From Wallemia ichthyophaga EXF-994 (Eukaryota > Basidiomycota > Wallemiomycetes > Wallemiales > Wallemiaceae), in contig NW_008806277.1 of assembly GCF_000400465.1 (NCBI RefSeq), positions 186,001-250,000 of the forward strand: DNA of 64,000 nucleotides. Direction: 5' to 3'. The number at the start of each line of letters is the position of its first letter. Position 1 is the first letter of the stretch. The notes under the pieces are model-generated. The model worked only from the letters and a program-made list of their open reading frames with translations, was not told where the DNA came from and did no database searches. Positions 1 to 11,097 of the stretch are shown here, piece after piece. Made by a program: the position numbers and the translations under genes.

Positions 1-2330
1 GTGTGCACGTTATCTAACGGTAAGCTCACAAGGAGATAGTGATACGAGGAGGCATTGGGTAAGTAGCTGTGCCCGAGTCTGATTGCAGATACCAGAGTGA
101 AAGCAATGTCATTCAATAGTGTCTCTTTGAAAGAAGACGCGGAGATTGACTTCCAGTTCTTGATCAATAGTTCCAGAGTGTTAGATAGAGTAGACCATAA
201 TTCATACCAATGGTATTCTGTGGAGCGCGTTAGAATGTGGTACACTAATACTCAATAACCACCCACGTAAGCTCGCCTGCAATCGCTGAATATGCCAGAG
301 CGCACGATTAATGATATGTACTGCAATTAATGAGTTCTCAATGTTAAACTCCTCCTTCTCTGCAGGCTTGGGTATATTGAATCTCAAGTATATTGTACAG
401 CAATCCAACACTGACTCCATCATTGGTCTATATGCTTTCGGTACTGGTAGTTGAGGCTTCCGCTGCCTACATATGTCTATGCGTCTATTGTCTATAACTG
501 GTGCTGCGGAATTTGGTGTTAACGGTGTGTTAGTACCGTTGGATTGTAAAGGCTGACTCTTTGGTGATTGTGGCACTGAAGATGGCGCGCTCTTACCTGA
601 AGAGTTTGAGGAGGTTGGTTTGAGAAGTACCTCTGCGCATTCATCTGCCTCTACTAAGGCTGAGACGGTGTACAAACCTAACGAAGCATATGCTTGTGCA
701 CGCTTATTGGCGGATGCATGTGTGAAGATGTACGAAAGTGCGGAAAGTAGAGTTACTGGAGCGTTAGGTTCACCTGGCGGTTGACTGTAAATCAAAACCT
801 CGCATAGCAAACCTGAAAATATTGAGTTGGCATTAATGAACTCGAAAAATGGCAGTAGAATGGCTGTCACGTTGGCAGGTCTAGAGAATCGCGTTAGCTT
901 TGTCCTAAGCACCACTGAAAACGACCCACAAATCACCATACACTTCTTTTGATATATTGGAATCATCATGATTGTTTGAAAAGGGCAATATTGACATTAT
1001 TGAGTTGGAGATAGACTTAGCAGGTAGTCTGGTGTGATATTCACTGATGCATTTTTCCATTGCAGTGCTCGTTATCAAGATAATCTTTTTCATGACGTCT
1101 GTCTCAACAAAATCACGCACACGACGTAGGTATCTGTTGAGATTTTGAGCTTGAGCTTTGTGATAGTTGGATAAAACGCCTATCAAGAGAGTGGCCTCAA
1201 AAGTGAAACCAGTAGTCGGAGGGGAGGAAATGATTCTGATGAGTGAGTTGAAGAGATCACGTCTTTGAAAGAAGGCACCTATAGCACCTTGATTAACACC
1301 ACAAACAAAAAGAATTGTCAAGTGTAAAGTGCGATGAATTGTGGCAGAGTTAGCTTCGGGGTATTTAAGGGTGTTGTCGATTGCTGCGACTAAGTCAGAT
1401 ATTGTTTTGTCGCTATGTCCATTGCCGCAAAGAGCTTGGGTGATGTTTGTAGATATCTTAAGCTTTGAGATAACAGTTTTTGAGAGTAAAACCATTGTCT
1501 ACGAATTTGTATTAGCTGTGCAGAAAGCAAAAAACACAAGCAACGTACGTGTAAAGCGTTGAGCTTTCTAGGATCATCGAAGGAACTCTTTTGATAGAAC
1601 TCCAAGGACATAGTAAAGAATAGAGTGATTATAGGCTGAAGATCCTTTTCAATCCTCGTTGATTCAAACTGATCGAATTGAGTTGCGAACCAGAGACGGT
1701 GACTGGGCAGCCAATCAAGGCAGAATAAATCGGTGAAGAACCTCTTTTGATCAGATTCGGCGTCCTTTGGTAGTTTTCCCTGGTGTGGATAAGAATGAGT
1801 GCGATAAGGAGGGTATAGCGTACATCAAAGAATTGCTGGTAAATAGAAATGAGCTTTGGTTGTCGTTGAACAGCGCTGTGCATTTTGAGTGTACAAATCG
1901 AATTTGACCACGTCGCAGAGAGACGAGAAGGTAACTCGGTTCGGAACGACCAAGTTGAGGATATTATGAGTGAGAAAGCGAGGGAAATGATTGAGATTCC
2001 ACAGCAATTCTTGAAGGAAGGATCTCAAGTGGGTTTGAATGTTTTCAACTGCATTATCACTGATGAGCTGTAGTTCATGAACAGGTGTACCAAGCCAAAC
2101 CAGCGCGGTTAGTAGATTTCCTGGGGAAATTGGCTTTACTAACGTACAAGGAAGAATACATACAAATCTGTAAGGCAGTTGCCATAGGATTTGCTATAAT
2201 GGGATTCATTGGTTACTTTGTGAAGCTGATACACATTCCAATGTGAGTTTGGTGATATATGAATGTAATAATCTAATGCAACCTCCAGCAACAACATTCT
2301 CGTGTAAGAAACCAAAACTCATCGATGACG
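1..2330 (-). CDS. ARMH3-like (DUF1741) armadillo-fold protein, 3'-partial
   Basis: Reverse-strand multi-exon gene that continues past the left edge. Readable blocks include [13 protein letters not shown] near the N-terminus (about 2,050-2,130), a long helical segment (905-1,495), PPGEPNAPV and SYIFTHAS (710-800), [15 protein letters not shown] (about 430-480) and, after an intron near 205-245, [15 protein letters not shown]. This order resembles the DUF1741 region of ARMH3/C10orf76 proteins, which in animals act at the Golgi with PI4KB. A Ser/Pro/Asn-rich loop (about 500-620) interrupts the helices. The first exon is unclear: the reading frame is good from about 2,190 downward, but I could not fix the ATG. 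Family by recognition of these motifs; function by homology only. Confidence 0.62.
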
Positions 2331-2545
2331 TATAAGCTAACAGAAGCATACAGCGCTGGTCAATAGAATGTAAAGGTTAAAAAGGGGAATCGTAAACTGA
2401 ATGAATTTGTGTACTAAATAATCTCATATCATTAGTCTCTTTCCGGGATATTTGTGTGATGCTTATGTGAAAATTGATGTTTGAGGCTATAACGGTGTAA
2501 TCTGAAGCGATCTGAGTACTCTAAACCTTTTACCAAGTCAATTAA

Positions 2546-3007
2546 ATGTCAAGTTTAAATTCAAAATTATTTTCCAAAAAGCAAACACAGCCTCGACTTC
2601 CCACGCCATACCTACGACCCTCTGAAATGGGAAACAAGCAGCCTTCAGCGAAACCAACGAAACCAGCGACGCTTCTGTCACCTGCGAATATATTAAAGAT
2701 AGCTATCACTCAATTAACATACCCTTTCTCACTGGTCAACAAGAAAACGAAATCGACTAAAAATAGATTAATCGATCACAACCAGAGCAGGCTGAACAGA
2801 TTACTTCATTTGATAATGACTGTTTCAATGCTTATTATCGTCGTTATCACATTTTATATATTTCAAACCAAGATTTCGCGACAAATTCAATCTCAAACTC
2901 AGTCATATCCGCATCAACAGCCAAGGAGAATGTGCAGGCGGCGCATTCCGAGTAAGTGTGGTGCTGCTGATGATATTCAGCTACTGATTTTGCATTCAGA
3001 TGGATAA
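2546..3007 (+). CDS. Small basic single-pass membrane protein, unknown function
   Basis: Open reading frame of 153 codons, or 137 aa if a well-formed intron at 2,952-2,999 (GTAAGT donor, CTACTGAT branch, TTCAG acceptor) is removed; both versions reach the same stop. The first 80 residues are Lys/Pro/Ser-rich. A hydrophobic stretch of about 20 residues around residues 89-109 (LIMTVSMLIIVVITFYIF) is a likely membrane span. A short basic, Gln-rich tail follows. I do not recognise a family. It lies between the divergently read ARMH3-like gene and the 3' end of the DUF423 gene. Confidence 0.5.
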   Translation: MSSLNSKLFSKKQTQPRLPTPYLRPSEMGNKQPSAKPTKPATLLSPANILKIAITQLTYPFSLVNKKTKSTKNRLIDHNQSRLNRLLHLIMTVSMLIIVVITFYIFQTKISRQIQSQTQSYPHQQPRRMCRRRIPSKCGAADDIQLLILHSDG

Positions 3008-3155
3008 ATAAATCAAATTACTCAGCAGTTGTTTTCTTTCTTCTTCTGTCTTGGAATATTGTGTCGCATTTCAAATATTTAATTATACAACTGTACAAAT
3101 ATACAACTGTACAATTATACATGATAATTTATTCGTTTAATCATTCATTCCAGCG

Positions 3156-3669
3156 CTACGCCAACGCGAGTGATACATATCTAGACATAGACACAAAGCT
3201 TTAGCGTCAAATATTGATCACCATAAAACTTAACTCACCCCAATATCATACTCAGACCACCTAAAGGTGTTACCGGTCCTAAAAACTTAAATCTAACTAA
3301 CGTTAATGAAAATTTTGTCATTGAAACACAATCACTAACTTATCTCTGTTCAGCACCAGTGCATATATTGATCCAGAGAACAAAATTGATCCAGTAAGTA
3401 TAGCAGGTGCAGCAAATTTAGACTTTGACGCACGAGGATGCAGACTCGTTGCCATCAGCGCTAAACCGTTGAAGACGGCATAGTGTGACCCTGTCATCCA
3501 ACTCTCAATCTGCCTTGGCTGAATACCCGCTCTTGCACGTAATCCTGCTTATCAATTAGCTGTGCGATTGTCCATCGAAAAATAGCGCACCATGTGCTCC
3601 AAATGCTCCAAAGCCAATACCAGTAGCTGCCAATAAAGCCCCAGATTTCCAAATCACAGTTTCGTTCAT
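3156..3669 (-). CDS. DUF423/TMEM256-family small membrane protein
   Basis: Four exons (3669-3591, 3544-3340, 3292-3239, 3180-3156) join into a 120-aa protein with all phases consistent. Motifs in order: TGIGFGAFGAHGL at residues about 16-28, a HYAVFNGLAL segment, SGSIYALVLNRD, and GPVTPLGGLSMILGYVSLAL at the end. These are the hallmarks of the DUF423 (YgdD/TMEM256) family, with four short hydrophobic helices. Function in fungi is not well defined; membrane location follows from the family. The start lies only 64 bp from the COX17 start on the other strand, so the two probably share a promoter. The first donor is GTGCGC, weaker than its neighbours. Confidence 0.85.
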
Positions 3670-3733
3670 TTTCCCTTTAGCGATGATGGCTGTCTTCTTC
3701 CATCTAACCTCTAAACACCCAACATCCACAGAA

Positions 3734-4002
3734 ATGACTTTGAGCGTGGCTGAAGCTAGTGATCCAAAGAAGAACCCCCTCAATCCAGAAGGCATAAAAC
3801 CGTAAGTCTCTTCACCGAACACCGATAAGCCACTAAGATTTCCTTAGTTGCTGTGTATGTCCACAGACCAAGAAAGCAAGAGATGAATGCTTCCTTTTCA
3901 ATGGCTCAAATGCAGACTCTTCCAACGGCTCATCCGATGCTTGCAAGGGCGTTTTAGAAGCTCATCAAGCGTGTATGCGTTCATTTGGATTCCCAGTTTG
4001 AT
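3734..4002 (+). CDS. COX17: Cox17 copper chaperone for cytochrome c oxidase
   Basis: Two exons (3734-3801, 3849-4002) encode 73 aa. The protein has the diagnostic CCxC copper-binding site (Cys24, Cys25, Cys27) and the twin CX9C pattern (Cys27/Cys37 and Cys55/Cys65) of the CHCHD fold, followed by HQACMRSFGFPV. Cox17 carries Cu(I) in the mitochondrial intermembrane space and hands it to Sco1 and Cox11. Relative to yeast Cox17 there is a Ser/Asn/Gly-rich loop (residues 41-52) between the two helices. The gene has one 47-nt intron and is head-to-head with the DUF423 gene; its exons are antisense to an unrelated open frame. Confidence 0.93.
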
Positions 4003-4060
4003 CTACCTTTCAACTCTAGACGTCTCTTTAAATTATTAACATTAAGTGTACAAACATTCA

Positions 4061-6413
4061 CTACTTCTTTCCTTGCCTCACTGATAACTTTATCTGATCG
4101 CCATCATCGAGATTGTAACTCGCTATAGTTTTTGAATTGGATAAAGTTATGTTTCCAAAATCTAACTTCATTCTACCAATCGGTGGCCCGCGTTTGCCCG
4201 CTCCATTCTTGTCCTCCAATGCCTCAGATATGTGCTCACGTATCACACCGCTCATTGCTGTCAGTGGAGTTGGAGATAGCTGAACAATCGATCCATCTAG
4301 TCCCCATTCTGAGTTGCTTTGATCCAGCGGAAGTTGGACTTTTAGTGTTACTTGACCTGCTGGATGATAATCCATCCACCTATGGATTGCTCATCAATAA
4401 GAGACACTAACAACAGAAAGTCAACATACTCATCCTCGGTATAATACTGTCCTTCTGGTAGCTTTTGCACTTTAGCGCGCTTAGATTTAACTGCAAATGG
4501 TTCCATTTCAGCTTCATCAGCCGTCCGCACATTGCCAGAATGTGGCATATGAAATTTGGGAACAGAAGGTCCCGATGGTGCTGCTGACATTGTTGCACCC
4601 GATGGATCGTACATGTTTCCATATGAGTTGATTTGCGGACCAGCTGTTGTGGCTTGTGGCGCTTGACTGCTGAGCTGTTAGAAATTTCAACGTTTAATCG
4701 AGACAACCCACTTTATTCCGAGCGTCTGGTTAATTCTTTCAGCTTGGACCTCTGAGTCCGCTTGCGCTTGGTAGCGTTGTGATATACTGTCAGCACTAGC
4801 CGTGTGACCATCCCAGACTCCAGCCTCTTTCCTTCTCTTGACATCTTGAGCTGCTGCTTCAGCCTCCTTCCTTCTAAGCTCGGCTTTCTCTCTATCTTGT
4901 CCGAATATATCTGTACGCCCTTGCGCAAGATTCTTGAGTGAGGAAGCAACGTCTGCACCTTGCTGCAATAGCACTGAAGCTTGACGCCTGCTTTCTGCAT
5001 ACTCCTTCTTCTCTTGCCACTTTGGATCTAAAAGCTCTATACGCAAGTGATTGGCGAATTCCTCGTTCGGCACAAGTGCACCGGAGATTGGTGAGCGTGA
5101 GAAGCCTTGCGGTATCTGTTGCTGTTGCTTTTGTGCTGAAGAAGAAGTAAGTATGTTATAATGGTGTAACAAATACACTCACACTTTGGTACATAATTGG
5201 TCTTGATCTTCATTCCCTCTGGTGCAATTGGAGCTTGAGCAGTCGGTTGTGGAGTATATTGTTGCGGTACATGTCCTTGTCCTTGCTGTGGTGCTGCTTC
5301 CATATTTACATCTTGTGTTGATGTGGATGGTTCGGTGATAATCTCTTCCTCGAGGAGGGACGTCATTCGCTTTTGTGCCATTGCAAGGTTCCTGACTTCC
5401 TTGATAGAGAGAGGAGCAGGCAATTCAAGGACGCTATCAGCTGGAGTGATCTCAATAGTCTCACAAACGACAAAGTCCTGCCAATCAATACTTTGAAATG
5501 CCGCTAAATTGAAATTAGCTCAAGTTGGGGCATATAAACGAGATAAAACCCACCTAACTCCTTTTCAGACTCCTGCTCACGCTTCTTCAAACCATCTCTC
5601 TTATAACTCTCCCATTCAGCACGTAAATTTGCGTTATCAACGAGCTGCTTCTTCTTTTCTGATAGGCTAAGCCTATCAAAGTCATCATCTAAAGGTGCAG
5701 AAGTACCCTTGATAACTTTCATGTACTGTTCAACATAATTGTTAAATAAACCGAATAGACTGTGATTTGGACGCAGGAAATCGAATTGAGGATTACGATT
5801 CTCACGACCACCAAGCATAGAAATAAAAGATTTCCCACGACGAGCAGTGAATAGTGCAGTGAGTCGTATAATATCCCTTAATGCACGTATTAGATTATGA
5901 TTTGATGGGTATCAGGCAGATGATACTCACAAATCAACAGCCAAAGCGTTGTCAGGAATATCAGCACTGAATTCATGCGCTAATGGTTCCTTTGGGATTG
6001 GCTTTGAAGGGTAAGTTGATGGCACTTGTGATATTGAAGGAGTGCTAGCTGCTGATCTACCAAAGGTATCTGAACGAATTTTAGCTCTCTGAATAGCCCT
6101 CCAGCTTCTTAGTTACCTTCTTTATCTCCTGCCTTTACTCTGTCGCACTTCCATTTGTAATAACCGTGATAAGCGTCTGCTGAGTTCAAAAATGCAAATT
6201 TCGCGTTAGATCTTTCTTTCTCTCTAATCTTCTCTTCCAAAAGAGCACCGTGTGGGGAATTTGCGACGTAATTTGCAGTTTTATCAACTATGCCTGGAGA
6301 AGGTGTGAGTGGATGGAGGTTGAGAGGCAATGAGGCGCACTTCTAATATCTGGTGGTGGATATATCATTCCCTCGGGCGGAGGAATTTTTGTAATTTGTG
6401 GATTGCCGTTCAT
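4061..6413 (-). CDS. SF3A1: Splicing factor 3A subunit 1 (SF3a120/Prp21)
   Basis: Multi-exon reverse gene. N-terminus MNGNPQITKIPPPEGMIYPPP leads into a first SURP module (YHGYYKWK near 6,150), a second SURP (RNPQFDFLRPNHSLFGLFNNYVEQY, 5,720-5,810), the central helical region with LSLSEKKKQLVDNANLR and a highly charged AELRRKEAEAAAQDVKRRKEAGVWDGH segment (4,800-4,900), and a C-terminal ubiquitin-like domain (4,061-4,375; GPPIGRMKL, SYNLDDGD). This is the full SF3A1 plan: part of the SF3a complex of U2 snRNP in the nucleus, contacting U1 through the ubiquitin-like domain. Internal exons are separated by introns of about 50 nt. Confidence 0.93.
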
Positions 6414-6540
6414 CTGTTGGTGGTGGTGGTGAGAGATGGCAAGAGAGATGGTAAGAGATGGAACACAAGGGGAAATAAATGATATAATTATTAATGCGAT
6501 AGTTACAAATATTCGAATACAATTAATTTTAGTCATTAAC

Positions 6541-8664
6541 TCAACACGCTGGCATCTTTGAAACATCAATCACTGCCAATCCTTCATTCTTTGTTCCAAA
6601 TATTATTCTGTTTCCTTCAGGTGCTTGCCATCTTAGATCATATAAGCCATTGCTAGTTATCCAATCTTTCTGTATTTGACCTGTGATTGATTGCCATAAC
6701 GTTATTCTACCATCTGCTCCTCCCACTGCTAACATACGTCCATCCGGGCTGAAATCCGCAGTGAAAACGTGATTCTTTGAGTGTTTACACTTCCAAATTA
6801 ATTCTCCTGATTCTGCATTCCAAAGTCGTACATGTCCATCCATTCCACCTGATAGCAGTAATGGCTTATCTAAGAAGTTGGATTGTGGTGCCCATATTAG
6901 GCATCCTATTTCACGTTCATGTCCCCGCATAACTCTTATGCAATCTGCATCTGGCTGCGGTCTACGATCGTATGGTTCTTCTTTGCTAAACTTCCACACC
7001 CTGATCGTTGCATCATCAGAACCTGAAGCTAGATACTCTCCCGATGGATCCCATCTGACTTGATTTACTTCACGAGTATGCCCATAAAGTGCTTTTATTG
7101 GTTCCGGATCGCCACATTTGAAAACGTAGATGATTCTGTCACCACCAGCGCTATTCCACGTTAACGACGCTTCAATTTTAAGAAACTCACTCACGTTGCT
7201 AATATATCGTTGTCAAGCCAGTCGGCATCAAGTATCGAACCCATGTGGTATTGCCATTGGTGTTCAATATCAAATGTTTGGATGTCCCATACTATCGTGC
7301 GTTTGTCCAATCCAGCACTGGTATATGATATAAGCTTTTATAGGCCATAAATTTGTCAACTTACGTTAAAGCTCGAGTTCCGTCTTTATTAAACTTGACT
7401 GAGAATACTGGGCCTTTGTGCACGCGTTTTTCCATAAGAATATCACCGTTTCTGGTCCATATCCATACGCTACCGTCGTATGCACCAGTCATAATCATTT
7501 CACCGTCCGACTATATGTTGTTAGAATAAACTCAATTTGAAACCGATAACTCACACTCCATGCAATAGTTGTAATATCACGACCATCACCCTTACGAGGT
7601 GGTCCCTTTAACTGCGAACAGTCGATAACTTCAAGGGTCTTTCCCTTCATCTCTCTTCCAACTGCTGGTAGAGTCCATATTTTGAGAATACCGTCAGCAC
7701 CGCTAAATAAAATTAGATCATGATCTGCAATTAAACGTTACTCACCTGCTTGCAGAGACATTGCTATATTTTGGATTAAAAGCTGTTGCGTAAACCTGGA
7801 CTGATTAGATTGATTGTGGTAATAAAGTGATAAACACACATTGCCCATGTGACCCTCCAACCAAATAGCTTCCGCTTTTGTAAGTTTCTTCATCTGTTCA
7901 CGTGGTGCTTCACCTGGTTTAAATTTAGGCTTTGGTGGGGTAGGAACAGGGCCATTGTTAGATGATCTAACTTTGACCTTGTTAACATCTCTAGCTGTTC
8001 TTCTGTATTTGTCATTAGCTTTTTCGGTATCCATTGATGCAGAAGAATCATCGTCAGCTTCATCGGAAGAGTCAGCATGTTTTCTCTTTGAGTTGGCAAT
8101 TTGAGTAGAAGGGTCAACTATAATTTGAGCGTTTGCAGGTCTATCACTAGCCATAGGAGCAATGAGTGCAGGTGGAGGAGGTTGAGGGATTGAAGCATCT
8201 GCAATTGAAAAGTCTTGAACGTCGACATCCTTGAGAAGCCTGAGAGGTCTTTCATAAGGAACAATGGTGCCATCCTATTGTTTGAAAATAAAGTGAAAAT
8301 TTGCAAGACTATGGTTAGTAACGATAGCGAGAAAGAAAAGGCGAAACTAACGGTACGAACAGATCTTTCAATTTCATCGTATAATAAACCTTTTTGAAGG
8401 TATTTAATAAGTAAACCACGTTCCAAAGGGCCATTAGGTTTAGTGAGGGGTAGACTAGCTTCGGTATTGAGGGTGAAAGCTGTGTGATTAAAGCCTTAAA
8501 GCCTGTTAAATAATAAATATTTAAAAGAACTAAAATTTACCAGAATCCTGCAAGTAAGATAATATTAAAAGGTTCATCTCTTGTGAGGAAATTGCAGGTG
8601 CTCTAAGTGAATCCTTTTGATTTGAGTAGGTGGGTGGTAGATCACCATTGAAATTAGAATCCAT
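6541..8664 (-). CDS. TBL1/Sif2-type LisH-WD40 corepressor subunit
   Basis: The N-terminal exon reads MDSNFNGDLPPTYS, then a LisH motif (ISSQEMNLLILSYLQDSGFNHTAFTLNTEA, residues about 25-55) that splices in frame at 8,560-8,490. A second F-box-like part (LLIKYLQKGLLYDEIERSVRTDGT), a basic Ser-rich linker and at least seven WD40 blades follow (GHTREVNQVRWDPSGEYLASGSDDATIRVW; WSIGGMDGHVRLW type). This matches TBL1X/TBL1XR1 and yeast Sif2, subunits of the SET3C/NCoR histone deacetylase complexes. The C-terminus VIDVSKMPAC is very short after the last blade. Several 45-60-nt introns interrupt the gene. It would act in the nucleus in transcriptional repression. Confidence 0.85.
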
Positions 8665-9144
8665 TCTTATATTTTATCGATTTTTGTATTTTATTTTAAA
8701 CTTAAATTGATCAAGTTGATGATGATGATGTATAAGAATCTCTCCCGGTGAATCTATGCTAAAATTTTCACTTAGTTTCTTTAGTTCAAATTACTAAAAA
8801 ATATACAATATTCTAAACGCCATAGCTCATCTTTGACCCTTGCATATTACCAAAAAAAAAACTTCATAAATTATCAATCACTTAAACGCGTTGATAAAGG
8901 TGTAGATATGATAAATTAATGTAATTCTTACCAATGATGAATTTATCTTACGCAAATTTACAACATTGAGGGTCAGACATATATCGGCATGTACGACAGT
9001 TACGTGCGAGTATTTGTTTATCTAGCAAAATACCAAGCAGGTCTATAAAATTCTAAGGAAAAATGTTTATTGTGTTTAAATTTTGTAAACCAATCTAAAT
9101 ACTGGTTTTAGCATGTTAAATATCACCATCATATTTATACCCAA
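8665..9144. other. Divergent intergenic region
   Basis: About 480 bp between the starts of the TBL1-like gene and the coiled-coil gene. It is A/T-rich, with a GAT-triplet run near 8,719-8,729 and an A9 run near 8,852. No open frame, RNA gene or repeat is apparent; it presumably carries both promoters. Confidence 0.6.
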
Positions 9145-11017
9145 ATGGAAAGGCGTACAAGGCTGCAGAATTCTAATACTATCAACTTAAACGCGGAGGA
9201 CGTCGAAGCTGTAATATCTCATGGCACACACGAGCAGATTACGGCTTGTCTGCGTGTACTCCTTGAGAATAGAGATACCGTGAGCTATACTTTGATTTAC
9301 TGCAAAATCTAACAACCAATCACAGACTATCACTGATAACAAAGACTTGAATGATCAATTATCAGATTATCAATACCAACTCGATACCAGTACCCAAGCT
9401 TTTGTTCAGTCTCAATCACAGCTGAATGATGCTCTCGCCGATCAAGCTGCTATCGAAGAAGATGCGCTTTCTAGACAAGTTCAACTAGAACTTTTATCTT
9501 CAAAAGTTGAAGCTTTTCAGCGTAAAGAGAATGAACTGCACAGGTCTCATCAGATTCAACTTGATAAGTTCGATAACGATAGAAAGTCTTGGTTTGAATT
9601 GGAGTCTGGCCTTCGAGGTAAAGTTACTTCCCTCAGTGCTAAAATTCTGGCTGCAAATAGAAGCGCCAAATATGATGCTACTCCCCCAACTTCCCCTTCT
9701 AGTCCTAATTCTTCCAATTCCGCTCCTATTATCAAGTCTATGAGTATTGAGAGTGCTTCAGAGAGGTCTGCTAGAGAGGCTACTCTAGAAAAGCTTCAAC
9801 ACTCACTCGACATGGAGAAGCAAAGAAGATCTATCATTGAACGCAGCGAGCATTCCCTAAAGTTTGAGCTAGATCAATCAAAGCGCTCCGTTGAAGAACT
9901 AAGATCTGAGAACTCTAGTTACATGTTGCTTTTACAAGAGCGTACATTCTCCGGTGACCTCCTCGGCTCAAGTGTGTTCGACACGATGCGTGACTTTGAC
10001 GATACCGGTATTGCTGTCATAGCTGAAGAGCCAGAGAATGACTCTATTGATCACAGTGATGATGAAAATAGTGAGCAATTCACTCCGAATCGCAGAAGAG
10101 CCCGTAGACGCGGTCCTGTTGATTCACGCAGGAAGCCCCAGCCAAGCCAGTCACCTAAGCCACTCAGTGAAGAGAATGGTGGTAACATTGGTGTGAGTGA
10201 GATCTATTCTTTGTCAATTGTGCTGACTAATGCAGGTCACCGGCCCCGGATATGATCTCGCTGCGGAATTGGGTAGGGCCAAGCTCGATACAAGCGACAG
10301 AGAGGAAACTTTAGATTGTGAGTGTGTCATGCTGGAAAGGTCTCATCTAACACCCCTAAAGCCCTTAAGAATGACAATAAAACACTCAAAGAAGCGAACA
10401 AGGCGCTGACGACATATGTCTCAAAAATTATCGAAAAGATTATCAATCAAGAAGGTTTTGAACATATTCTTGCAAGTGACTACCGCGATCCTGAGCAACG
10501 TGAAAGTATCAGATTGAAGCGTTCTCAAACCATGTCATCTAGTGCGGGGAGATCTAGCTTAGGTGGAGTTTCGGATACATTACTCAACTCACGCAAGAAA
10601 ACTACGGATAGCAACACTTCGACTGTTCGTACTAGAACTCATCATAGGGGAAGTAATGATAAGCGGAAAAGTTTGTCCATAGATTGGTCAAACATAGGAG
10701 GATTCTTCAAAGGAAATCCAAATCCAAATGAAAGCACAGCGCAGAAGCTGCCAAAGCAGGAAGAAGATGAAGATGACCGTAAAGAAAGGGACAAAGTGCG
10801 AGCAACGATGAAAAAGATATCATCAGAATCATTAAAGACTGATGGTCAGTTCACAAGATTTGATAACGAAGGAAGGGCAGATGTAAGAACAAGATCAGGC
10901 TCCGTTGGTACTGGAGCATTAGCAAACTGGCGTAAGAAGAGAGCTGAACGTGCCGAACTTGTTTCAAAGAGTTCTGGTAGCGCTTTAACAGACATGACTA
11001 ACGGCAGCGCACAGTGA
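9145..11017 (+). CDS. Fungal coiled-coil protein with conserved EANKALTTYVSKII motif
   Basis: Four exons (9145-9279, 9326-10192, 10236-10317, 10362-11017) give 579 aa with consistent phases. The N-terminal 300 residues are mostly coiled coil (Gln/Leu/Ser-rich heptads), followed by an acidic patch and a basic SR-type stretch. A strongly conserved-looking block then spans the last two introns (TGPGYDLAAELGRAKL, then LKEANKALTTYVSKIIEKI and EGFEHIL). The tail is disordered and basic. This block occurs in long coiled-coil proteins of filamentous fungi and basidiomycetes that are usually annotated as M-protein-repeat or transport-like. I do not know a tested function. Confidence 0.75.
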
Positions 11018-11097
11018 GGATGAGATCACAATAAAAAGATAATTTGTATACCCATTGGATTCATTTAAATATAAACCTATCTTTATCAAGTACGGTG

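Noticed and set aside
3670-3822. Reverse-strand extension of the DUF423 frame upstream of 3,669
   Set aside because: It is antisense to COX17 exon 1 and its residues do not match DUF423 proteins; the family start at 3,669 is preferred.
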